Assembly: GCA_958510875.1 (NCBI GenBank)
Contig: OY294068.1
Span: 69,976,633-70,040,632 of the forward strand
Direction: 5' to 3'
Length of the DNA stretch: 64,000 bases
Origin: Endomychus coccineus
Taxonomy: Eukaryota > Arthropoda > Insecta > Coleoptera > Endomychidae
Shown here: positions 43,780 through 54,081 of the stretch, piece by piece
Position numbering within the stretch: the stretch's first letter is position 1
Layout of the letters: every line of letters starts with the position of its first letter
Position numbers and translations under genes: made by a program
Notes under the pieces: model-generated
Databases searched by the model: none
What the model saw: only the letters and a program-made list of their open reading frames with translations
What the model was told of the DNA's origin: nothing

Positions 43780-44345
43780 AAAACTGCTGCAGATGATAGA
43801 TTATGTTAGTTACGTATGCCCCTGACAAGGATGTTCTCCAAATAGAATGAGAATTTAGCTTACCCTCGGTATTATATTTAATGGGCACTGCAGTACGGCA
43901 CAATAGTTTACGTTTTAGATTTGTGTTAATGCACTCTGGTAAAAAGTGTTTTTCACAAATTCTTTTACTACTTAATTTGTCAATGTCCATTAAGGAGATT
44001 TCTATGTTGCCACAATTCTTTAGCCACTCTTTTGTTCTTTCAATGTCGTTTACAGGAAATTTAAAAAAAGCGATACCATTACGTGATCGAATATTATTTT
44101 TACAATAAACGTAACAACATTTATTATTCGATACCGAAGTCATTATTGAAGGTGCCAATATGAAAGCACAGTAAATCTGTAATAGTCAAGCGTATTTAAT
44201 AAGAGTATTGACATTATAAATGCACGGGACGTATTAGAGCTTTAAACCTCACGGCAGCCGCAGCGAGACTGAGAATCTCGGTTCGGTCACCTTGAAGATT
44301 CCTCGCCTTCTTGATCTCGGTCACCTTTTCGTTTACGCTGAATGG
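43780..44345 (-). repeat. P-like 5'-end unit E (pre-insertion form)
   Basis: It is homologous to units A-D from the intron (CTGCTGCAGAT, shared with the flank of A near 32240) through the THAP exon into the leader (TTTTCGTTTACGCT). It diverges before the TIR. Its intron reads TTATGTTAGTTACGTATG without any inserted TIR, giving the empty-site state of the insertion point used in A-C. Confidence 0.75.
43864..44143 (-). CDS. THAP exon, unit E
   Basis: A 280-nt exon, same start and phase, donor GAGG|GTAAGC-like (GAG G|GTAAGC). It encodes CCYVYC, 'FFKFPVND', Trp of 'KEWLKNC', 'CEKHF' and AVP. It is the most divergent of the five P-like THAP exons, yet every zinc ligand and the Trp are kept. Confidence 0.8.
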
Positions 44346-44728
44346 ATGCATTGGCGCACAACCTTTATTATTGTTACCAAAATACCGTTGAAATATGAAT
44401 GAAATAGACATCGAACGATCATGCTACAACCAAGGTAATATATAAGAGAGCATGAAATGGTGTAGTGCGGAGTCGCGGACCCGCTTCGTAGGCTATCGCG
44501 TTAGAGAGAGATAGAGCATAGAGGGAGTCTAAAGTAACTGCGAGGCGCGTTATACTTCACGCTACTCAATGTCCACGATTTTGAGGGCAACATTAAATTG
44601 GCAGCTTCCCATAACTGGTTAAAGATTTGTTGCCAAATAGATTCAACAAGTAGCATGTCATTCAATAAAGCTACAAAAAATTAAGAAGGAACTTCAATAA
44701 AAAAAACTAATAATAATGTGTAATGTAC

Positions 44729-44933
44729 CTTCTGAGCTATTTACATCAAATTGGTTCGTCTCCTCTTGAGAAAGGGCAGTCACCTTACGTTTCTTTCCTG
44801 GTTTTATTCCAGGCATACCATCTTGTGGTATAACTACATGACGCTTTTTAATTTCGAAAGTTACATATTTAGGGCAAATGGGAAAAATAGTTGGTACTGC
44901 ATCTTGAGACAATCGGGGTCGTTTAAGTGGATA
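44729..44933 (-). pseudogene. THAP exon 2 (AVPTIF end and basic tail)
   Basis: A 205-nt block from the acceptor ATAATTTCAG|TAT to the donor GAAG|GTACAT. It encodes 'YPLKRPRLSQDAVPTIFPIC', the conserved C-terminal AVPTIF of a THAP domain, then 'VIPQDGMPGIKPGKKRKVTA', which looks like a basic nuclear-localisation stretch. It would follow exon 1 at 45195 after an intron of about 260 nt. Confidence 0.6.
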
Positions 44934-45194
44934 CTGAAATTATATTTTTTTATTACGCGTAAGGAAGCTACACTAACCAATATTTACATACAAAATGTAG
45001 GTAAATGCCACCGAACTGTATTCAAACCACGGTAATATATATCTTATATACTATCGTGATCCAAATACCTACTATACTTAGTCCACGATAAAAATACCAT
45101 CGTGACTTAGTCGTACACATTTCTTCACTTCACCCATTTCCAAAATATATAAAATAATCTACAATTATGTTTAGGTACCGAGGTTCCGTTGTAC

Positions 45195-45408
45195 CTACAG
45201 AATATGTGGATGTCACAATTTCTCTAATCACAAATTGAGTTTGGAAATGTTTTTCACAAATCACGTCTTTTGGAGTTGATTTCCTAATTTTCTGGAGTAT
45301 TTTTGGCTCCCATTCTTCAATTTTATTTGGAGGAATAAAAAACGAAGATAGTTTTATTGTGCCGACAGAACCAGTGTTACAGTTTGGCACCACACAATAC
45401 TTTCACAT
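45195..45408 (-). pseudogene. THAP exon 1 (stop at codon 2)
   Basis: It reads M-stop-KYCVVPNCNTG: the CX4C pair is directly behind an ATG whose second codon is TGA (45403-45405), probably a mutated Arg codon. It continues 'FFIPPNKIEEW', 'PKDVICEKHFQTQF' (CxxH) to a donor TGTAG|GTACAA at 45194. The remaining part of the domain is in the next exon at 44933. The early stop makes this copy a pseudogene unless a downstream start is used. Confidence 0.65.
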
Positions 45409-45807
45409 TGCAACAGAATTGAGAACAATACTCCCAAAACTTCACATAAGCCAGGTACCACCAAAAATTTATCTAATTTGATTTGCAACAACCAAACATT
45501 AGAACGATACACCCAACATACAGATTAAACACTTTACGCATACTATACGTAAATACGGATAATACTGGCGGGATCGGGGGATCTGACTCCCTCTATATTC
45601 TATCTCTCACTGCTCGTCTCTCTCGTACAATGACTACGATCTGAGTTCGCAGTAGCAGCAGATAATATACATTCTGCATATACCTCTTATTAACTATCGT
45701 GGCCACAACATAGGGTTGTTTGAAGAAGGTATCCGGTAAGATACGGTAGGGGGACGGATGTTTTTCTTTCGCGACATTGGCGTGCGGTTTTGAAGGGTTA
45801 TAAATAA

Positions 45808-46075
45808 TGGTTGTGATCTATAATCTATATATTATTAACAATATAATGCTCATGTGTGCTAGTTCAGTTACACATCAGTCATACTTTTTTGTTGTGAGTT
45901 GATTAGTTCACCTTTCTCTGTGTTTTGCATGAATGTCATTCTTTTAGCTGATTTGTTTATTACCTTCACTTGTCATATAATATGTAAATATAATCCTACA
46001 GTTCTTTTGTTCTCGTTTTTACTTCAAAATATAATAAATCCGCATCAAATATTATATGCATGTTTCAATATAACA
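45808..46075 (+). repeat. Copia 5' LTR
   Basis: About 268 bp. It begins TGGTTGTGATC and ends ATATAACA before the primer-site sequence. The matching 3' LTR segments are at 47599-47698 and 49260-49347. Confidence 0.75.
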
Positions 46076-46164
46076 ATAGGTTATGGGCCCACAGTGTTTG
46101 GTTTTAAAGTTGTTTTATTTGGCTGTTTATCATTGCAAATTGTGTATTCGTCGCTGCTCAAGTA

Positions 46165-46985
46165 ATGGCTACGTCTAAAGACCGGAAACGATTCAGGGTG
46201 CCCATGTTTGATGAGAAAAACTGGAATAATTGGAAGTTTCGGATGACGACCCTGTTGGAAGAGCTTGAACTTGAGCAACGGATTAGTGAGTCATATTTGG
46301 ACAGAATTCAAATGTCTTCGATGAATACGGAAGAGGTACTAAACGCAAAACAAAAAGAACTGGATCTACTCAAGAAACTTGACAGACGGTGCAAGTCGCA
46401 GATTATACAGCGTATAGCAGACACTCATCTGGAGTATGTAAAAGATTGTGGGACACTTTCGAAATTGCAAGTCAATTGTTGCTAAGAAAAACCTTGCTTC
46501 TTATGAAGTTTAATGCATCTGAAGCTTCTTTAGAAGATCACTTTCCCAAGTTTGACAAGCTGATGAGGGAATTGCGTGATACGGGAGCTATACTGGAAGA
46601 AAATGATACTATTTGTCATCTTTTACTGACAATGCCTACAGAGTACGATACAGTTGTAACATTTTTGGAAACGCTATCGGCCAAGGATCTGGAGCTGTCG
46701 TTTGTTAAAAATCGTCTACGGGAGGAAGAAACGAATCGAGACAGTGGCTTACGAAAGAAAACGTATGGGACGCAGCAAGTGGCGTTTGTATCAAAATTTA
46801 CGAAGCATGGAGGTTCACAAAGACATTTTCAACCCAAGTGCTATAATTGCGGTATAATTGGACATAAAAGAAATCAGTTTTTCCGGGAAAAGAATGCACA
46901 AAAGCGGTCCAATGAAGCTGAAATAAAATCTGCTGAAAAATGTGATGAACAATATAGTTTTCCAGCTGCTAGTGAAGCATATTAA
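46165..46985 (+). pseudogene. Copia gag (UBN2-type) with zinc knuckle
   Basis: ATG at 46165. It starts 'VPMFDEKNWNNWKFRMTTLL' (Copia gag head). A frameshift near 46445 moves to the frame reading 'LWDTFEIASQLLLRKTLLLM', 'LMRELRDTGAILEENDTICH' and 'ETLSAKDLELSFVKNRLREE', then the knuckle 'CYNCGIIGHKRNQFF'. In the knuckle the last Cys of CX2CX4HX4C is replaced by Phe. The frame closes with TAA at 46982, just before the protease. Confidence 0.85.
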
Positions 46986-47590
46986 GCTTGGTTCCTAGAC
47001 TCAGGAGCATCTGAGCATTTGGTACGTTCTGAAATTAAACTCAAAAACGTTTCCGTTTTGGGAAATCTTGTAAGGATCATGAGTTCTAAGTCTGGTCAGT
47101 TCTTGATGGCTGAAAAAATTGGGGATATTTACATCAAGTCTGTCGTTGGGAATGAAACGTTTTCTATTAAAATTACACATGAATTTGGTTTCTGGTCTTG
47201 AGTTGAATTTTGTTTGTGTCAGAAAACTTGAAATAAAAGGATTCAGGATTATTTAAGGGAAAAGGGGTAATACTAAATAATAATAAGGCGATAGCGGTCG
47301 CAGAAAGAAAAGAAAAATTGTACCAATTGTTGGTTAAAAATTGTGAGGAAAATGCGCTATATACTGCAAAATCAAGTTCATCCGAGTTGTGGCATAAACG
47401 ATTAGGTCACATCGATTATCGGAGTCTGGAAAAACTTGTGAAAATGTCTGAAGGAATGGATCTACCGGAAAAATGTTCACTGGAACTTCAGAAAGTTTGT
47501 CAGATAAACAAACTTGCTTACCTCATGACAAAACTCATATTCGAGCAAAGCGTCTTCTACAATAAGTTCATAGTGATGTTTTAGGGCCAA
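46985..47590 (+). pseudogene. Copia protease and integrase zinc-binding fragment
   Basis: 'AWFLDSGASEHLVR' is the aspartic protease active site (DSGA). Further on, the frame at 47318-47584 gives 'SELWHKRLGHIDYRSLEKLV' and 'CSLELQKVCQINK', the His-His-Cys-Cys head of integrase. Stops and shifts separate the pieces. Sequence breaks off at 47598, directly before the 3' LTR. Confidence 0.8.
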
Positions 47591-47698
47591 TCAACCTGTT
47601 GTGAATCTATAATATAATACTAACAATATAATGCCAATGTGTGCTAGTTCAGTTACACACCAGTCATATAACTTCACTTGTCATATAATATATAAGTA

Positions 47699-48288
47699 CC
47701 GGGCACGGTCGTACATTCAGGTCTGGAAACTCGGGGCTATTTCCTATGTGAGAAGTGGGACCACTAAGTGTCGACTGTCGCGTAGTACCAAAATACGTCA
47801 CGTAGAGTATTCTCTGACAACTGTCATTCTTAAGTTGTAAACACAAGGAATACCTGCGTTTTTAGAAACAAATTACGAAACTGTGCATTGTGCCGAAATG
47901 CAAAACGTGGTACAAAGGGGTAAAGCAGAAAACTTCTGTTTTTAAAGCCGAAAGATGCGGAAATGCGAAAAAAGTGGATGCTTGCGATTCCGGATAGAAA
48001 TCGTTTTAACGACGTCTTTTATGTGTGCGAGCATGTATAACGAAAAAGGTGAAGTTATTTTCAAGGTGAGTAATACATTTTGACAAGAGTAACAGTTCTA
48101 TTCCTCTCTCAAATCAGAAAAGTAAATATTGCGTTACGAGGAAAATTATTTTACTTAATAATGTGATTGTTGCCATACTTCGAGATCCAAGCGCTAGCTA
48201 GTGGCTGAGCGAGGGACTACGAGTTTGGCGACGCGTGAGAGACCCATGTCAAACATACGAGTCCCCAGACCTGTATGTACGACCGTGG
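47699..48288 (+). mobile_element. TA-flanked TIR element carrying a THAP exon
   Basis: The inverted ends share ACGGTCGTACATNCAGGTCT (47704 onwards and complement to 48286). It is flanked by TA at 47697-47698 and 48289-48290 and inserted in the Copia 3' LTR. Inside is a decayed plus-strand THAP exon with a GT donor. 590 bp, no transposase. Confidence 0.75.
47884..48065 (+). pseudogene. decayed THAP exon
   Basis: Reads 'CIVPKCKTWYKGVKQKTSVF', then after a frameshift near 47950 'PKDAEMRKKWMLAIPDRNRF' and 'DVFYVCEH', where the expected His-Phe is followed instead by Val and a stop. The CX4C pair, Trp and CxxH ligands are recognisable. It ends at a consensus donor, TTCAAG|GTGAGT. It is a third THAP sequence family, different from A-E and from the 44.4-45.7 kb element. 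Confidence 0.65.
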
Positions 48289-48290
48289 TA

Positions 48291-49257
48291 CCGGGATATC
48301 AAAAATTATCTTGGTCAGGGGGGGTTGTGGAATCTAAAACGTGTGTCTTACTTTACGTTTGAAATAATTATGTCGTAATTAATTTGAAGTTTCTAAAAGT
48401 GCGAAATTTCGCAATTTTATACGAATATTGTAACACTCAGAAGTCTTTAGCGCTTTGGACTCCGGGATTTTCACGTGACCTATCGAAATTAGAAGGTTCG
48501 AATTATCTAAAAACATAATTGCATGAACGCCAGACGTCCTATGTAATTAGCTACGAACGAAATCATTTTGACATATGTCTCGAGGAGCTCGCTGCGCGTA
48601 AGTTAGAGTTTATACATTTTACCTCGGTCTTGTTAATTTGGGGCCGTTTCTTGCCCCGTGCGACCGGCGCCAGTTGTAATAAAGTGTTTTTGGCTATGGG
48701 CCGCTAGCTTTTACCCGCTTCGTGTATATATTAGTCGCGAGAAAATTCTCTTTGGTACGTCGCACGTTAGACGCGCGTAGCTGAGATCTGAGAATAGCTC
48801 AAACTGTTTTAATTGAATTTTCCTATTTAATGGGCCTTTATCGAAAAAAGAAGGGCCGTCGGGCACTGTCCGATACTAAATCCAACTAGATGGAGCGAAA
48901 ACGGCACGCGAAAAGTCGTCGTAAAGCCGTATTAGGTACAACCAGTTTGCACTTTTCTGACTCGCGTGCTACGGGCTTCTCACGTGAACGTCATTCGATT
49001 TACGGAAAATTAACTATTTCAAAACAGTTTTTGACCCGGATTGTGGCTATCACGAGCTCTGAAAAGGTTCAAAGTTCACATAATTATTTCATAATTTGTA
49101 GTTCATTATTGTTTTACTATTGAAATAAATATGTATGAAATTTGTGGGTTATTGATGATGTCAGTGTGACAGTGACATAATTATTTCAAACGTAAAGTAA
49201 GACACACGTTTTAGATAACACAACCACCCTTGACTAAGATAATTTTTGATATCCCAG
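48291..49257. mobile_element. 967-bp MITE, long TIRs, abutting the previous element
   Basis: GGGATATCAAAAATTATCTT at 48293 is inverted at 49255. Complementarity continues about 80 bp (TCTAAAACGTGTGTCTTACT in both arms). TA at 48289-48290 and 49258-49259. It shares its left TA with the right TA of the element at 47699-48288, so one of the two inserted exactly into the target duplication of the other. No coding capacity was noticed. Confidence 0.8.
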
Positions 49258-49486
49258 TATAATCCTACAGTTCTTTTGTTCTCGTTTTTACTTCAAAATA
49301 TAATAAATCAGCATCAAACATTCTATGCGTGTTTCAATATAACAACAATAATCGATAGTTTCAAATTATGAATTATCTCACTACTTTTATCAATTATAGA
49401 TAAATATGTTTGAATTACATGGACATAATAATTTTACATGTTACTTTACCTTGAATGCGATATTAGAAGTGTATTAAATTATTTAC

Positions 49487-49626
49487 CCATATAAAATTTG
49501 ATCAATTAAGACTTTTAAATCTTCCAAAAAATCCTTTTCCCATATGTTTGGAAGCGTTACATTTGCGAACCGTTTCATTAGCATTTTAAAACTGTTATTT
49601 CCCTCACCCAAATATTTTTGTATCTG
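49487..49626 (-). CDS. candidate exon, unknown protein
   Basis: A 140-nt block between acceptor TAATAATTCAG|CAGATA and donor ATGG|GTAAAT. The open phase reads 'QIQKYLGEGNNSFKMLMKRF', 'ANVTLPNIWEKDFLEDLKVL', 'IDQILYG'. Its phase does not join directly to the THAP exon at 50372, because a stop arises after 7 codons, so if both belong to one gene another exon must lie between. I do not recognise it. The rest of 49348-50371 is unassigned. Confidence 0.35.
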
Positions 49627-50371
49627 CTGAATTATTAAAAAGTTTACAGTTAGATACATATATAAAAATGAATAGCTACGACATTGTGAACAAATGTACA
49701 AATTTAATATTTATTAATCGTTGTGTAAAAATGGAAAAGTTGATTGAAAATTAAAAAGTAATATGATTCCTCCTTACTACTTGATGAAACTGTGTCTATC
49801 TGGGACTGGCCCACGATAAAATTTACAAATTAAATCTGTTAAATCAAGCTAATAAATAAGTAATTAATCAATTAATCATATAGTTCATTACGAATGAAAA
49901 ATAGACGTATTGAAAGGTTTCAATCTAATTCTTTCAACCCAAAATGAAACATGAAACGCAAATACCAGATTGTCCATTTGTAGAATTTTTTTTTAATATT
50001 GATCATTATTCTGTCTCTCAATAGTCATGTATTTTACAATTACACAATAAGTGAAACTCGATTTATTGGTATCAATAGAAATTTATTAGACTCGTTTAAT
50101 GTTTGTTCATCTATCAATAGACTTTTAAGACTGATTTATTTCAATGATAACTGTATCTTTTATTTTGGATATTATGTGATGATGCCATATTTCAATTCTT
50201 GAAGAACTGAAGACAAAATGTAAGTACATAAAAGTTGAGCATAGCGATATTTTATTTTACCATTTTTGAAAAGTACAGAGATTCAAGAAAGGAATCATTT
50301 TAATTATATGATAAAACCGTCATATTGGAGATGAAAAAAGGAGTATAAAAAAATCAAAACTTAATAATTAC

Positions 50372-50628
50372 CTTCTTGGTAAGGTTCAGGACAAATGTCT
50401 GTGTAAAATATTGGATTCTCTATCGGAATTGTTGGAACTCTTGAAGATGAACCTTCCATTTCAGGAAATATAGTAGGGACAGCTTTTTTATGCAATCTGT
50501 TATTCATCGAATTCAGAAACACTTTCTGTTCAAAATGCATACCACACAATCTATATGACTTAAAATGTAGATCTTGCAATTTCTCTAGAAGGTCTGCTCT
50601 GTCACAAGCCATGACCCAACTTTTTGCA
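50372..50628 (-). CDS. THAP-domain exon (C-terminal half), possible host gene
   Basis: A 257-nt exon from acceptor TTTTTTTTAG|TGCAAAAAG to donor GAAG|GTAATT. It reads 'KSWVMACDRADLLEKLQDLH', 'SYRLCGMHFEQKVFLNSMNN', 'RLHKKAVPTIFPEM': the Trp, CxxH and AVPTIF parts of a THAP domain. The first Cys pair must be on an upstream exon, which I did not find; a mariner element occupies 50806-55279 just upstream. No stops are present. It resembles host THAP proteins more than the P-like copies here. Confidence 0.6.
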
Positions 50629-51532
50629 CTAAAAAAAATACTATATATTATATAATACAAATCTTCAGATAATGTTGGCTAAATTCAGAGCTTTCCGCCA
50701 TGGATACTTGTGATTTAAGATCGCAAGGTAGACATTATACAACATCCATAATGGCTGTGACGTAGCCGCGGGAGTAAACTACAAAAACAGACGAAGTTAA
50801 CTATACAGGGTGTAAATAAATAACTGCGAAAAAATTCAGGAGGTGGTTCCTTGTTGAAAAATAAGGTGGGTCTTTCATATAAAAAAAATCTTTTGACCCC
50901 CTAAGATACAGCCCTTAAAATGGGGCGCCAAAAAATAGTTTTTTATTTTTATCTTCGAAATCCAAAAAGTTACAAAAATAAAATTAAGCAGACATTATTT
51001 GCCATTGAGAAAGCATCCAATAACTCAGTTGCTGGTTTTCCACTATGTTTGTAAGGGGTAGAAATAACCACCCCTAAAATTTGTTTTTCACTTAACTTTT
51101 TCTCTTATGTCTATATTGCCAATTGAAAATTTATTTTGGGTAGCATGTTTCACTCTGAACAAAAAAGATCTCTTGTAATTTTTTCGAAAAATAGAAGATT
51201 TCTGAGAAAAAAAAAATAATTTACTTACAAGTACATGGCACGATTCTCATAGTGTGGAATTTTAATTAAACTTTGATTTACCCAGTAGGCGGCTGTCATG
51301 TTGACATATTTTGTTAAGACAACTAAATTATTTTTAGTATGTGCAATAATAAGTTAAAATCATGTTAATTGTCTTACACTGTTTTCATTTTGAGACCCTA
51401 TGTAAGGAATTTCAGTAAAATGGAAGTGAACACAAATGCAGAATTGACAGATATGCTATTTAATGGAACTCAAACTGCACTTGAAATAATGTAACAATTA
51501 AATATTATTCTTGAATTAAAAACTAATAGAGA

Positions 51533-51975
51533 TCATATGAGATGTTCGAAATGACCCCCTTCAGCCATTACACACGCGTCTAGACGGCGACGCATTGATC
51601 CTAGTATCCGGTGGAACATTTCTGGGGTATCTTGAATAACCCTACATGAAATAGTTATGCGGTTTCGTAGATCTTCCAGGTTTCGAACAGGAGTCTTGTA
51701 TACCAAAGTTTTTAAATGCCCCCAAATAGAAAAATCCAAAGGATTTAAGTCCGGGGATCGACGTGGCCAAAACTGAGGCCCACCTCGACTTATCCAGCGA
51801 TTTGGATAAACTTCATTCAAAACCTCACGTGCTCTTACACTAAAATGCGTGCATAAACCACATTTCCATTCTCTCACGTACAGGAGTATCATCAAGTAAT
51901 AGTGGCAAGTCTTCTCTCAGGAATAAACTGTTTGAATTCCCATCTAATCTAGGCGGCAGAAATTACGAATTTATT
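51533..51975 (-). pseudogene. mariner-type transposase, C-terminal part
   Basis: Near 51960-51900 it reads 'LPPRLDGNSNSLFLREDLPL', then across shifts the DGAPAHF-type region, 'VREVLNEVYPNRWISRGGPQ', 'FWPRRSPDLNPLDFSIWGHL', 'YKTPVRNLEDLRNRITISC' and the end 'MRRRLDACVMAEGGHFEHLI'. Stop at 51533. The block following the second catalytic Asp is frameshifted near 51890. Confidence 0.85.
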
Positions 51976-51981
51976 CATGAA

Positions 51982-54073
51982 AGTATTGAATGTGCTTTTG
52001 TTTTTATGATTATTGCGTATCTCATATTTCGATCAATTATCGGCTTGTTAGTAATAAAATTTATTTTTCCAGTCATGATTAGGGTCTGCGCACCTTTGTG
52101 CATACAAACGTCACGTGATCCCCATTCTCAGGCCCCTTACTCAGTGGAACAGCTGAGATCTCAGTTATTTGACAATATTGAATTACTTACACGTGAATCT
52201 GTATGAGTTGTCATGTGTTAATACTTTGATTCATTTACTGAATGTTCATTCTGATATATTTGTCTTGTCTTTTCAAACATGAGTTCGTCACGAAAAAAGT
52301 GTAAATATAGTACTGATTTATTTTGTTATATTTGTGAAATAAATAGAAACAGAAGAGAAATATCACAGACTTTGTCAAGGAGACTTATTCTAAATATTTC
52401 GGTTTTAAAATGGATAAACTAGATGGGTTCCTCATAAAGTATGTAAGTCTTGTGTTGAGTCTTTCCTGTTTTTGAAAAGAGGAGAATGTGCTGGATTAGA
52501 TTTTGGTATTCCTATGATCTGGATGGGGCCAATCATTTTGATGATTGTTACTTCTGCATAGTAGATGCGGAAGGTTTTAATTGTAATCAAACGTGGAGAT
52601 ATCCAGACGACTTACAGTCTATAAAATGTCCTGTTTTACACAATGAAAATCTCCCTCGGCCTATTTACGTTTCAAAAGTAATTCGCATGCCCTCAGAAAC
52701 AGTGATGTTGCCAAATTCACAGAAATCAGTACAGTCTACCAGTGGAAGTGAATGGGAGGGTGAAACATCTACGTCAAAGTTATTTTCTCAATTTGATACG
52801 TGATCTAAATTTATCAAAAAAAAGTATCAGAAAGAAATTTATCAGCACCAACGGTAACAATTACTACATATAGAACGCGAGAAAGTGAGTTATTACAATT
52901 TTTTAGTAAAAATGAGGAACTGGTGTACTGTAATGATATCGCGAAGCTGCTTGAAAGAATACAAACCTACTAAGTGGCGCCTATTTATTGACAGTTGTAT
53001 AAGAAGTTTAAAATGTGTCTTACTGCACAATGGAAATAAATATATATCAGTTCCAATTGTCCATTTAACAAAACTCAAAGGAGAATACGAAAATATAAAA
53101 TTAGTTTTAGAAAAAATTAATTACTCAGAGCATCAATGGCTGATCTGTGTGGATTTGAAAATGGTTAATTTTTTACTCGGTCAACAAAGTGGATACACGA
53201 AATACCCTTGCTTCATTTGTATGTGGGACACTAGAGCTAAGCAATTCCATTGGAAACAAGATGATTGGCCTGTAAGGAATTTTTTAACGGTCGGTAAAGC
53301 CAATGTAATAAGGGAGCCGTTGGTAAGCAGAGGCAAAATCATACTTCCACCATTACATATCAAGTTAGGAATGATAAAGCAATTTGTCAAAACTTTGGAC
53401 AAGGAAAGAGATTGTTTTAATTACATTTGCAGAAAATTTCCGAAGCTTAGTATGGAAAAGTTGAAAGGTGGAATATTTGATGGTCCTCACATACGGCAAT
53501 TAATGACAGAGACAGATTTTATCAAAGTTATGACTGTTCCGGAAAGTGAAGCTTGGAAAAGTTTTGTGTTGGTAGTCGAAAATTTCCTAGGTAACCATAA
53601 AAAGCCAAATTATGAAGAAATTGTGCAAAATATGCTGACAAACTATCAGACTCTAGGAGCAAATATGAGTATCAAGTCACACTATCTCCGCAATCATTTG
53701 AATAAATTTCCGGATAATTTAGGAAATTATAGTGAGGAACAGGGAGAGTGGATTCACCAGGATCTAAAAGTGATGAAAGTTAGGTTTCAGGGTCGGTGAG
53801 ATCGTCACATGATGGCAGATTACTGCTGGTCCTTAAAAAGGGATTGTCCACTGGAAAATTATGAAAGAAAAGCTCATAAAATGTCATTGAAATATGACAT
53901 ATGTTTTCGACATTTTCTCTCTGTTTACTTCGATGTATCCTTATTTTTCAAAACAAAACTGACATTATAAATATATCTGTTATTTTGTTTCATGTTTTCC
54001 GATTTTTGTAATGTAAAACGAAAATAGAGATTTAAAAATAAACGAGAGCAAATCTTACAAAATCATTGATAGT
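51982..54073 (+). mobile_element. insertion carrying the uncharacterised multicopy gene
   Basis: TTCATGAA occurs at 51974-51981 and 54074-54081, exactly where the mariner protein is interrupted, so it is likely an 8-bp target duplication. The ends (AGTATTGAATG against CTATCAATGA inverted) are at best weakly complementary. The interior is one degraded plus-strand gene. Confidence 0.6.
52279..53970 (+). pseudogene. uncharacterised arthropod multicopy protein, possible DDE-type transposase
   Basis: The ATG at 52279 starts 'SSRKKCKYSTDLFCYICEIN' (CxxC). Shifted frames give 'GLDFGIPMIW', 'HFDDCYFCIVDAEGFN' and then the main open frame 52885-53799 with 'WRLFIDSCIRSLKCVLLHNG', 'WLICVDLKMVNFLLGQQSGY', 'TKYPCFICMWDTRAKQFHW' (CxxC), 'ILPPLHIKLGMIKQFVKTLD', 'GGIFDGPHIRQLM' and 'EEQGEWIHQDLKVM'. 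A TGA at 53797-53799 replaces the expected Trp codon before 'DRHMMADYCWSLKRD'. I recall this block order from many repeated 'uncharacterised protein' entries in arthropods. The spaced Asp, Asp, Glu and the 8-bp duplication suggest a transposase, but that is inference. At least one stop and two frameshifts disable it. Confidence 0.6.
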
Positions 54074-54081
54074 TTCATGAA

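Larger units (their letters stand above)
44430..45706 (-). mobile_element. THAP-bearing TIR element, two exons, non-autonomous
   Basis: The outer parts are imperfect inverted repeats: left CCAAGGTAATATATAAGAGA, right complement CCACGATAGTTAATAAGAGG, and deeper a shared GAGAGATAGA..ATAGAGGGAGTC. Two minus-strand exons of a THAP protein lie inside, with no transposase. The sequence is distinct from the P-like A-E family. Confidence 0.55.
45808..49347 (+). mobile_element. Copia-type LTR retrotransposon, truncated
   Basis: The 5' LTR (about 45808-46075) is followed by ATAGGTTATGGGCCCA, a Copia-type primer-site junction. A gag-protease-partial integrase region lies at 46165-47590, then a 3' LTR that starts at about 47599 and is split by two adjacent TIR elements (resuming at 49260, ending near 49347). 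Reverse transcriptase and RNase H are deleted. The two LTR halves match the 5' LTR well (for example CCTACAGTTCTTTTGTTCTC). Confidence 0.85.
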
